This document shows positions 1-9,360 of a stretch of 64,000 nucleotides of DNA, in pieces. The DNA is taken from the NCBI GenBank assembly GCA_963681505.1, contig OY811976.1, positions 2,559,350-2,623,349 on the forward strand. The letters run 5' to 3'. Source of the stretch: Eunapius fragilis. Lineage: Eukaryota; Porifera; Demospongiae; Spongillida; Spongillidae. How positions within the stretch are numbered: position 1 is the stretch's first letter; every line of letters begins with the position of its first letter. Made by a program: the position numbers and the translations under genes. The notes beneath the pieces are model-generated. The model worked only from the letters and a program-made list of their open reading frames with translations, made no database searches and was not told where the DNA came from.

Positions 1-961
1 TAGTACTCTGAGACTTACAAGATCCTTCCGTAATAAGTCTGGTTGTATGCCCATGTCGATTCTCTGAGTGGCTCCTTTGTGTAATCGCAACCTCCGTCTT
101 TCCCAATTAGTGCCACCTAGCCACTCCTACAAGTGGTCATGATGCTAAGTCAGTTCATAGCAATAATTATTCGTCATTTAACTACAACATCAAAAACAGC
201 TAGGTCTGGGCACGGCCGACTGATGATAAGGGGCACGTGATGATCGTCTTGTATGCGGGGTGTATCTCACTAACCATTCAACGGAAGTGCGATTTGAAGG
301 CCCTAAGCTCTGAAAAAATGATGATAAATAAGTACACTGACTGCTCTCATATAATCCGTTAGCACCTAAGGAAATTATCATTTGGTTGGGAAACTATTGA
401 TGACTGAATAACGAAATGAGATAAAATGAATGGACATTGGAAACCTTGCATAATTAATGTGGAAGTGCGGATATAAGTACCTAAGGTGCGAAAAACTACT
501 CAAAATATGCCAAATAGTCCCCACATTACAAATCCGAGAGCACCTAGTCAATATTTTGTTTTGTTCTGCAGTAAGCTGCAGTTTTATGAATGCGTCAGTA
601 CATTTTCTATGGACACCGAATTACGCAATGACCGAATACCGCGTAATCCTTTTGACCGCCAATTTCTCGATATGTAACAGCAGACATTCGATGGAACGAG
701 AGATCTTTATTCTTTATCAACCTCAGAACACTTGAAACACCAAATTACTACACACAATACATTAGTACCTGTGCACCAAGATGGCCGCCACCGGTGTTTC
801 ACGTGATCTAGTTAATTATCTTGTGACACATGAAAAAGGTCTATATTCATCAATTTGTACGCTTGTAATCTATGTACACAATCAGCCACATCAATGGAAT
901 AGAGTTTATATAAGGTGTTTGAATTTGATTATAAAATTGTGACTTAAGTCACAATTCTAAG
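1..961. other. no recognisable gene
   Basis: The stretch is AT-rich with stops in all frames. The short open frames inside it have no recognisable domain or splice structure. I see no RNA gene, tandem array or clear terminal inverted repeat. Confidence 0.5.
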
Positions 962-1258
962 TCACAATTTCTTGGTCAATCTATGATTAATTCCTTGTGG
1001 ACAAAAAAGATAATATACATAAGATCCGGTCTGTCCTTTGTGTATCAAGTTTTTTTTGTCAAGAGGTTTCAATCGTACTTGATCAGTTACTCCTAGACCA
1101 TCATAAAAATACAATTCTCTTCGCCATATAATGACTGCAGTTATATGTTTCCTTGAAACGATGGAATACCCAGCCAGTTCATATCTTATACCATAAAGCA
1201 CTATTTCCTTTGGTAGTTCTTCAATCACATCAACCATCTCATCATCTATCATCTTCAA
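962..1258 (-). pseudogene. transposon-type cysteine-peptidase-like fragment
   Basis: An open frame of 98 residues whose middle reads YELAGYSIV, then KHITAVI, then LYFYDGLG. The spacing resembles the block around the catalytic histidine in USP/Ulp-like peptidases carried by invertebrate transposons, where a His is followed by a strand and a Tyr-Asp-Gly turn. No catalytic cysteine block and no neighbouring transposase are seen, so this is at best a fragment. The assignment rests on motif resemblance only; an unrelated host exon is possible. Confidence 0.3.
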
Positions 1259-1373
1259 ATGATGCTATGTTAAATGGTATAATCCATGGCCTGCTGCTTA
1301 GAAGGGCTGCACTTTGAAATTATATAGCGAAGAGCCATTTTCGCGGAGACTGTCCCAATTATATATTCTGGCC

Positions 1374-1375
<2 letters not shown>

Positions 1376-1412
<37 letters not shown>
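1376..1412. repeat. poly-C tract, 37 bp
   Basis: Uninterrupted run of 37 C. It is one of about ten long G/C homopolymers in the window (also 2829-2847, 7067-7084, 8689-8708, 11313-11331, 57217-57240 and 58901-58916). Confidence 0.95.
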
Positions 1413-1414
<2 letters not shown>

Positions 1415-2051
1415 ACGACATGCTGTCTTTATCCAAATGGAACCTCGACTTCCAGTCCTTTATTGTACACCTCAGCAGCTAAAAATAACCTTTATAGGTG
1501 ATTGTTGAATAACCCTTTATAATCATTATCCAACAAAGCAAAAGGAAGAAATATTCGCGGGTCTTGAAGAGACTTGGCTTCCATGCAGTGTGGTCCCGGG
1601 GGACCCAACTACCATCCCGACCCCATCAAAAGTCATTTATATTGGGGCTATGTTTCAACCTATTGATACTTTGAAACAATGGGGAAACTTAATATTAAAT
1701 TCATTACTAATGCACGTTGAACATGGTGCCTGTGCAAAGTAATTACTTACAGTACTGAATTGGCCAACTGATCATGTCGATGTATTTCCAATCCGAGACA
1801 ACAGGAGGGAATTGCGCTTATTCGGGACACGCTGATTTGTAAATAATTACGAAAATTATAACCCTATAAATTAAGCAGCACATCATTTGGAAATGATTCC
1901 GTTCCGATCTCAGTTACACTGTTGACCCGCTAGGCCGCTTAACCGAACGGCTTAAACAAATTGCCCCCATTATACGGCTGACATTAAGTGGAATCTGTAT
2001 CAACTGACCTCACTTCGTTAGAATCAGCCACCTTAGGGGGCGTCTCCAAAC
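1413..2051. other. no recognisable gene
   Basis: Unique-looking AT-rich sequence between a poly-C tract and a MITE. I see no coding, RNA or tandem signal. Confidence 0.45.
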
Positions 2052-2088
2052 TATTTTGGAAAAGATAACGTCATTTTGACGCTAAGGT

Positions 2089-2123
<35 letters not shown>

Positions 2124-2262
2124 CAGGCTCGTGAAGTTTCCCCATGCACTGACCATAAAAGATGGCGTCCGGACTCCCACAACGCACACTTTGATAACAA
2201 TGACGTTATGAGAGGGCGGGGTTATAATGAAACGTCAAAATGACGTTATCTTTTCCAAAATA
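2052..2262. mobile_element. MITE with TA target-site duplication
   Basis: Perfect 28-bp terminal inverted repeats at 2054-2081 and 2233-2260, beginning TTTTGGAAAAGATAACGTCA. They are flanked by TA on both sides (2052-2053, 2261-2262), as expected for a Tc1/mariner-type or other TA-targeting non-autonomous element. The interior is about 150 bp and carries a 33-bp poly-G run (2089-2121). It has no coding capacity. The inverted repeats and flanks are seen directly; the superfamily is inferred only from the TA. Confidence 0.85.
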
Positions 2263-2880
2263 ATATTATACTCATAAGTCCGAAAATGTTCATGTTTCAC
2301 TGGAGATGGAAGCTGAACAGAGCAGTGCTTTCACTAGCGCCTGCAGAAGCAATACGTCAGAAACTAGCAATTACTTTGCACAGCTATACTACCGCTGATC
2401 TCCGTAAGCTTTCGGCACAAAATGGGCCCTCCGCAGTTCCAGGGTACATGCGCGTGACGCACGTTGCTACAGGCAACTAGTGGCTACTTTCTTTGGTAGA
2501 AACAATGGTGTGAAAAGTACCATTCTTTTTTGAACCGTTGACTAATATTATTTAGTGTTTATCATGCAGGGTTATTTTTAAAATGTCTATTACACAACAA
2601 TACATTATCTCATAAAATTTAACAGTTTAATTACTTTGCACCAATTATTACGCCCTGTTGTTTGAAAATAATACAATTTTTGATGATGAATCATTTGTGA
2701 TAGTTCAGGCATTTAACTATCAGTTTATGCAATAAAATCTAAACTTCATACCTGGACCTCATGTCATGGTCTTAAACCACTGTGCCCCTGTTTACTGTAA
2801 CTATAACTACCACGAAATTAGCTAACTACCCCCCCCCCCCCCCCCCCAAACACATATATACGTTTCTGTCGTTTGTACGG
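2263..2880. other. no recognisable gene
   Basis: AT-rich spacer. The sequence near 2370 (CAATTACTTTGCACAG) recurs near 63,868 and is similar near 56,035, so at least part of it is a dispersed repeat. A 19-bp poly-C run lies at 2829-2847. Confidence 0.45.
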
Positions 2881-3022
2881 AGTTAAATTAGACAGAAACT
2901 AAGCTCCCTCCCAATGCGATTAGTCAGACAGCACGTGGTGGCCACGTGGGGGGTATATGTAGGGTGGAAGGGGCGTAACAATTCAGTCTAAGCGTTTGCG
3001 CACACCGAGAACTTTCTGCACT

Positions 3023-4050
3023 ATGGAGCAAGAAAACGGTACTCAAGCGGGCACGTCAGGCACCAGCACGTCAGGCACCAGCACGTCAGGCACCAGCACG
3101 TCAGGCACCAGCACGGACGTCGTCTCGCGCATTCTTCTTGGGCTGCAGGCCATGCAAAGTGAATTAAAAAGTGTTCGGCAGGGCCAGGACGAGACTGCGC
3201 GGATGGTGAGAGAGAGCCAAATTGAGTCCGCACGAATCAGCGCGAAGGGGAAGAAGCCGGCGTACACCTTCAGGAAGAAGGGAAATGAAATCCAGTCCGC
3301 CTTCATTGACATGGTGTCGGAACAGGTGGCTTCGGCAACAGCGTGGATTGAGGGAGTGACGGCAGCGGACGAGAGCGGGGCAGCCCATCTGGATAGAGCT
3401 AAGGAAGATCTGCAATAAGGTATCAAACTTCTTTCCCGCAGGCAGAAAATGATCAAATTCGCCGATCGGTCGGACTCCGGATGGGCAGTCGTAGAGGAGT
3501 ACGAGGACGATGCACTGGCGTCGAACTCTGAAGATGAGCGAAAGATGGAGAAGGCCGAGAGGGCGGCTGAGAGGAAAGTGGCAAAGAAAAGGAGGTTGAA
3601 GGAAAGTAAGACAAGGGAGGAGGCTGCCAAGAAGGGTGGGTTGCGGCTTAGTATGGAGCCAGTGATGGCTTTTGCACCGGTGAAGCCCCCCCCATGGCTC
3701 CTAAACCGATGACGCCGAAACCCTCAGGAGGGTGCTTCCACTGTGGGGAGCTGGGGCATTTACGTAGGGAGTGCCCTAAGGCATTGGCCAGTGTGCCGTA
3801 TCCTTTGCCTAATGTTAGTAAGCACATGGCTGGTGAGAGCATATGTGGGAGGGGTAAGAATGTGACACACAATGGTGGGGAATGTACGAAGGAATTAACA
3901 CCTGATATTGTTGCCTGTGAAGGTGAGGGAGGGCATGGCAGGTGTTGGGAGGTGCAAGAGGGCGATGCAGGTACATTTTCTGTTAGGGGAAGATTATGTA
4001 ATTGTGTGCAGTATTGGGAACAGGTGCTGCATGCACCTCCATGGTGTTAG
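3023..4050 (+). pseudogene. Gag-like protein of YR retroelement
   Basis: The first Met fitting the frame is at 3023 (MEQENGTQ). Near the N-terminus a 15-bp unit is repeated in tandem, coding GTSTS about four times. A charged region rich in Lys/Glu follows, then a zinc knuckle CFHCGELGHLRREC (CX2CX4HX4C, about 3735-3776). The frame is broken by an in-frame TAA at 3416-3418 and by a frameshift near 3690. Copy B at 13,632-14,192 has the same charged region and knuckle (CFECGESGHWRREC), which confirms the family. Gag packages element RNA in related retroelements. Confidence 0.8.
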
Positions 4051-4084
4051 ATACAGTTAGAATTGGGTATATACTGCCCCTTTT

Positions 4085-5009
4085 TATTCGTTGCCTACAC
4101 CATATTCTCGGCCTAATCAGCGTACTGCGCTGCTAGAGAGAGAATTTGTTAATGGGGCAGTGAGTGAGTTACAAAAAGGAGGATATATTGAGGAGGCAAA
4201 AGAACTACCTGTAGTGTGTAGCCCATTATCTGTAGTCATGAATGGGGTGGGCAAGAAGCGTCTAGTGGTGAATCTGAGACATGTTAACAGATTCCTCTGG
4301 AAACAAAAGTTCAAATACGAAGATCTGCGTGTGGCAATGGCGATGTTTGAGAAAGGTGAGTGGATGTTTTCATTCAACCTTAAAAGTCGGGATATCACCA
4401 TGTTGATGTGGCCCGGCAGCATCGTAAGTACCTTGGATTTGAATGGGGCGTGGTTACTGTACACGTTTGTGGTCTTACCATTTGGCTTATCATCTGCTCC
4501 ATATGTCTTTACAAAGATCATGCATGCGTCCTTTAGTCCGCTTATGGCGAAGTAAAGGAATTAAAGCAATTGTGTATCTGGATGATAGTATTGTTTCCTC
4601 TCAGAATGAGAGCAGTGCAAAAGCATCTAGTGCATGGGTAAGGGACACTTTAGATAAGGCAGGTTGGGTTTGTAACTAGTCCAAGTCAGTATGCGTGCCG
4701 ACTCACGAGCTTGTTTGGCTAGGGTTCAACTTGAACTTGGGTAAAGGGAGTATTTCTGGCCCAGAAGGAAAAGTTCGGGCATTGCAGCACAGCCTTAAGG
4801 TGGCAGTTAAGACATCTAGCCTGTTGGCTAGGACGGTTGCTAGCATGATAGGCAGAATTATATCCATGAGTCTAGCATTGGGCCCATTAGCCAGGTTCAG
4901 GACGCGGGCATTGTATGCCCTGTTAGAATCTAGACAGGCATGGTGTGATGTTTTACTCGTCACACAAGATGCAGGGGAAGAGTTGAGGTTTTGGGTTGAG
5001 TGTTTTTGA
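4085..5009 (+). pseudogene. reverse transcriptase of YR retroelement
   Basis: Recognisable RT blocks run in order: SPLSVVMNGVGKKRLVVNLR (about 4211-4270), the region expected to hold the first catalytic Asp (mutated, MFSFNLKSRD), LPFGLSSAPYVFTK, and the catalytic VYLDDSIV (about 4573-4596). The thumb-like tail runs to ELRFWVECF at 5009. A frameshift near 4530 separates the palm halves, and an in-frame stop lies just after GWVCN (about 4677-4679). The RNase H domain that normally follows is missing, so an internal deletion is likely. Confidence 0.85.
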
Positions 5010-5040
5010 TCAGTTGGTGGTGTCCACCCCCCTAGCCTTG

Positions 5041-5312
5041 TACCAAGGGTTATAAGGCATATGGAAACATGTAAAGCCCATGGGACACTAGTAGTTCCGT
5101 GTTGGGAATCAGCCCCCTTCTGGCCGTTGCTGTGGCCAGAAGGTGAAGGTTGGGCGCCTTTTATTGTGGACATAAAGTCATTGCCACTGTCAGAGTGGTT
5201 GGTCAGACCTGGTAGATCAGGTGGGCAGTTGTTTAAAGGGAAGTTTCCCAATACTGCTATGTTGGCAATGTGTATAGATTTTGGGGGCGGTAGTGCAGAC
5301 CTCAATGGTTAG
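5041..5312 (+). pseudogene. YR retroelement region downstream of RT, remnant
   Basis: An open segment containing LVVPCWESAPFWPLLW and PGRSGGQLF, the type of sequence that lies after RNase H in DIRS/Ngaro-like polyproteins (WxSAxFWP, PGRSG). It stops just before the tandem array at 5341. No catalytic motif is visible. Confidence 0.55.
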
Positions 5313-5340
5313 TGCCCGATATGTTGGGTAGCACTGTGCG

Positions 5341-6352
5341 ACCCTGGACGGTTATGTCGATCGCCGAGATTGACTGTGTGAGCCTGGATGGCTATGTCGA
5401 TCGCTGAGATTGACTGTGTGAGCCTGGATGGCTATGTCGATCGCTGAGATTGACTTTGTGAGCCTGGATGGCTATGTTGATCGCTGAGATTGACTGTGTG
5501 AGCCTGGATGGCTATGTTGATCGCTGAGATTGACTTTGTGAGCCTGGATGGCTATGTTGATCGCTGAGATTGACTGTGTGAGCCTGGATGGCTATGTTGA
5601 TCGCTGAGATTGACTGTGTGAGCCTGGATGGCTATGTCGATCGCTGAGATTGACTGTGTGAGCCTGGATGGCTATGTTGATCGCTGAGATTGACTGTGTG
5701 AGCCTGGATGGCTATGTCGATCGCTGAGATTGACTGTGTGAGCCTGGATGGCTATGTTGATCGCTGAGATTGACTGTGTGAGCCTGGATGGCTATGTCGA
5801 TCGCTGAGATTGACTGTGTGAGCCTGGATGGCTATGTCGATCGCTGAGATTGACTTTGTGAGCCTGGATGGCTATGTTGATCGCTGAGATTGACTGTGTG
5901 AGCCTGGATGGCTATGTCGATCGCTGAGATTGACTGTGTGAGCCTGGATAGCTATGTTGATCGCTGAGATTGACTGTGTGAGCCTGGATGGCTATGTCGA
6001 TCGCTGAGATTGACTGTGTGAGCCTGGATGGCTATGTTGATCGCTGAGATTGACTGTGTGAGCCTGGATGGCTATGTCGATCGCTGAGATTGACTGTGTG
6101 AGCCTGGATGGCTATGTTGATCGCTGAGATTGACTGTGTGAGCCTGGATGGCTATGTCGATCGCTGAGATTGACTGTATGAGCCTGGATGGCTATGTTGA
6201 TCGCTGAGATTGACTGTGTGAGCCTGAATGGCTATGTTGATCGCTGAGATTGACTGTGTGAGCCTGGATGGCTATGTTGATCGCTGAGATTGACTGTGTG
6301 AGCCTGGATGGCTATGTCGATCACTGAGATTGACTGTGTGAGTCTGGATGGT
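5341..6352. repeat. 40-bp minisatellite, 25.3 units
   Basis: Unit begins AGCCTGGATGGCTATG and ends GACTGTGTG. Twenty-five full units run from 5341 to 6340 and a partial unit follows. There are no length changes: the unit register is exactly 40 bp throughout. Variation is almost confined to one C/T site (TATGTC versus TATGTT, then GATCG) and a GACTGTG/GACTTTG site. The array sits inside copy A between the RT side and the recombinase. Confidence 0.97.
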
Positions 6353-6436
6353 TGGATCACCAGCATCAAATGCTGGCAGGCCAACCTGGGCTTTGTAGGA
6401 ATGGTGCACTTCTGACCTCTTGTTTCCATTTGTTCT

Positions 6437-6973
6437 TCAACACAGGTGTGTTCTCAGCAGGAGCTTGGCCATTGCTGGGCAATCTGGAGGACCCTGAGCT
6501 GAGGAGATTGGCACAATCCCTCCCAACAACAGTGCTGAGAAGCAGGGCAGATAGCACCACCAAAAAGTACCTTGGAGCATTTCGGAGATGGAAGACGTGG
6601 GCAGAAGCCCGGCAAGGAGTGCCAAGTTTTCCAATACAAGAGCTTCACCTGGTGCTGTACATGCAGCACCTCAGTGAGTCCACAGAGAGTAAAACTGCAG
6701 TAGAGGAGGCAGTGCATGCATTATCATGGTTGCATGGGTTGGCAGGGCTCCAGCCATTGGGTGGGTCACCCTTAGTTAAGGCTACCTTAGAAGGGTTACG
6801 ACGCATATTGGCGAAGCCTAAGGTTCGGAAGGGAACCTGTGACGGCTGATGTGTTGAGGGCCATGGTGGAGGCTGCTGGGCCAGCTCCATCCCTGACAGA
6901 GGTCAGGGTGGCAGGGGTGCTGTGGACAATGGATTGGAGGGAGGCCCAAACCCCACTTCTTGTACTGGAATAG
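6437..6973 (+). pseudogene. tyrosine recombinase, N-terminal half
   Basis: The sequence contains STTKKYLGAFRRWKTWAE and HLVLYMQHLSEST, the core-binding (SAM-like) domain of DIRS/Ngaro recombinases. It parallels copy B (12,195-13,219, minus) closely. A frameshift near 6838 ends the main frame at GTCDG, and the next frame resumes with ALRAMVEAAG-like sequence. The catalytic half, with the Arg, HxxR and Tyr boxes, is absent after about 6970. Confidence 0.85.
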
Positions 6974-7116
6974 GTCATTAAATATTAGTAACGTTCACAG
7001 TGCAACCAAGTTATGGTGACTCTGTATCAATAAGCAATTAATGCCGTATGGTCTTGAAACCTCCACGGGGGGGGGGGGGGGGGGAACAGCATTATAATTC
7101 ATTTCTATGGATTCAC

Positions 7117-7458
7117 GTGCGGATGGCACGCGTTAAGGCGTTTCTTCACTAGCAACCGCAAACCGGATCGATCCGCATTGTGGTCAATGAATTTAATCAG
7201 TGTATATGGATCAATGTACTCACTGATTAAATTCATTGGCCACAATGCGGATCGATCCGGTTTGCCTTTGCTAGTGAAGAAACGCCTATAATAATTATCC
7301 AAACCGGATCGATCCAGTTGGGGCGTAACCCATGACAAAACGGCCGCTGTGCATAGAGTAACGAGGAAACTAGAACGTTGGTGGGAATCTGGGGGGTAGC
7401 TGACGTTCAGCGACAGTCAATAGCAATCTAAAAAAGTATGTGCGGATGGCACGCGTTA
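7117..7458. repeat. foldback element bounded by a 19-bp direct repeat
   Basis: A near-perfect 67-bp inverted repeat (arms 7136-7202 and 7221-7287, ends AGGCGTTTCTTCACTAG and its complement) forms a long hairpin with an 18-bp loop. The 19-bp sequence GTGCGGATGGCACGCGTTA occurs immediately before the left arm (7117-7135) and again at 7440-7458. The interval is therefore flanked by a direct repeat. No coding capacity is seen. Confidence 0.8.
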
Positions 7459-7914
7459 TATTTAATTTAAAAGTGTTAAGTGGACTCGTTGCCAATCCCT
7501 TTATATATTATCGCTGTTCATGTCCTGGTTGTAGCAGAGATAATCTCTGCTTGTAGACTACTCCCCCAGGACACATACCTGTCCCCTTTAAGCATCAAAG
7601 ACGACTCACATTCCGACAAACAATAGATATGCCGCCTGGACACAAATACTCGTCTTCTGTGGGGATGTACGATTATTTGTGCACCGGCTTTGACTGGCTT
7701 ACGTATACGTATAGCATAGACAGACGCCTAATCCATCGTTCAGTAAAGCACGCAGAATTATCTGACCATTCAGTCCTCTAGTCTGGTACAAGAACCCGCA
7801 TCGCATAGGCTTTTGAGCATCCCCGCTTCTCCGAGATCATTCTGGCCGATGAAGTTCTGGCAACAGAGTCCCGTTCTAATTAAAGGCCCATAACGTTCAT
7901 ACTAACCGTGGCAC
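7459..7914. other. no recognisable gene
   Basis: I see no open frame with domain similarity, no repeat array and no RNA gene between the foldback element and the duplicated block at 7915. Confidence 0.45.
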
Positions 7915-8180
7915 GAATCGATCACGTGCCATTTATTTCCTACGAAGCAAGAGAACGAAGCGTGGCGAACTACTAACCACCACGAAGCTGTAAGTGAATC
8001 TTTAACCGTGCCTGTCGTGTGCTGAGATGGAGGATATTGAGGGGGTGGGGGCGATAGCGGTTGGAGAGCAGGCTGCGTAGAAGCCGTGCTAGTACACACG
8101 ACCACTACTTTTACGTGACCAACGTCAGTGTTAGGCCCTATTCTATCGCTTGCGTTACGAACGGAAAGCATGGCGTATAT
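7915..8180 (+). repeat. duplicated block, copy 1 (partner 18,545-18,795)
   Basis: Nearly identical to 18,545-18,795, starting at GATCACGTGCCATTTATTTC and ending at AGCATGGCGTATAT. An 18-bp stretch is present only here, about 35 bp after the block start. In both places the block lies upstream of the same gene family (9.4 kb here, 19.6 kb there). This suggests one larger segmental duplication later split by insertions. Confidence 0.85.
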
Positions 8181-9360
8181 GTAGTAGAGACGCTTGGAAA
8201 GACATATATTATACAGGCATATAGGAAACGGGGTATATGGGGGAATGGTGGCTCGCCCCAGGGGATAGAACCCTAGAAGGAAGAGTTGAACTTGGAGGAT
8301 ATAGAGACGGAAGAGGGCCTGGACCCTTAATGTCTATTGTCCTGAGTGTTCACCCGGGGGTACAATTGGACACCCGGGTGGACAGCAAAAAAAGTTTTTG
8401 CCGTTCGGTCATGGAGGGGACCTAGTGACATTTAACTGTACCGGTGTCATAGTCGCCAATGACTCCCCTAAATATAAGCGTCTTTTTTCGCCTTCAGTTC
8501 TAACACAAATCTTCCACCCTTCCCCATCACCTTCGCCTTCGCCTTTCTTTACTCTTTTGAAATAGAGCACTCCACAGTCGAACTTGAAGTTTTTGCATTT
8601 GCGTCTTAGATTGGCCTTATCATCCTTCGAAATTCCCTCAGTATATTGATTCCTACGCAGGTAATGCACCTATCAATGGTAACTGCAACCCCCCCCCCCC
8701 CCCCCCCCACCCCACCCCATCCGGGACATATAGGGGATTAGTGGGGAATTTGACAGGCTAAGCAGATTATTGCGGTGCGCATTTGACAATTTGACCTCGA
8801 TGAATTTTAATCGTATAACAGCTTGTGACCTCCCCTTATCGACGTGTTTTGCAGCTCAAAACTTGTGACGACCTTGGCACATTCACGGTAGGTACGCAAC
8901 ATCATACCTAGCCTGTACCTCACCGGAAACAAGAACATGTGCTTTACCAAACTAAGGTAAGCTGCCATATTAGAACCGGTTTTTAAACGGACCGTACAAG
9001 CCAAACGCATCGTCTGGAGGACGTTTTAACACCACCAAGTGTCACTACTGATGGGTGCGCACCATACCATCGTTTTAAAAGTTTTCCAGCACCTTTCGTT
9101 TTGTATATCCCCTCGCACCTCTGGGGGGGGGGGGTTCGCGATGAGTGCCAAATTAGAACAGGCGGTGTGTCGTAGTTTTTTTAATAGTTTCAATCGTACA
9201 GACAACCAGCAACGCCGCCAACATATCTAGAAGTATACGAAGTGAAGTTCTAAACACACAAAAAAATACATTTGCGTTCTCTGTCGGCAACTATGTCACT
9301 TTTTGTTAGTTCGAGGGGTAGTGATTTAAAAAACGCCATGCATTGCAAGAGCTAGCAAAA
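8181..9360. other. spacer with poly-C and no host gene seen
   Basis: Apart from the integrase fragment and the 20-bp poly-C run at 8689-8708, nothing is recognisable. A hairpin-like CACCCGGG pair occurs near 8350-8382. Confidence 0.4.
8409..8669 (-). pseudogene. integrase N-terminal (zinc-binding region) fragment
   Basis: The frame reads YTEGISKDDKANLRRKCKNF, then GVLYFKRV, then WKICVRTEGEKRRLYLGES. This is the segment just before the HHCC zinc-binding domain in gypsy/Ginger-type integrases (a typical family pattern is basic-rich, GVLYxK, then EExRxxIL). It ends before any His/Cys pair. The length is 86 residues. It probably comes from an element related to the one at 42-51 kb, but its other parts are not nearby. 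Confidence 0.5.

Larger units (their letters stand above)
2880..6975 (+). mobile_element. YR (DIRS/Ngaro-like) retroelement, copy A, decayed
   Basis: In order: a Gag-like frame with a CCHC knuckle, a reverse transcriptase with YLDD, remnants of the region after the RT, a 40-bp minisatellite, and a tyrosine-recombinase N-terminal half. The combination of RT plus tyrosine recombinase, with no DDE integrase, defines DIRS/Ngaro-type elements. Stops, frameshifts, a missing RNase H region and a truncated recombinase make it non-functional. The boundaries are estimates, because the split direct repeats typical of the group could not be traced. Confidence 0.8.
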
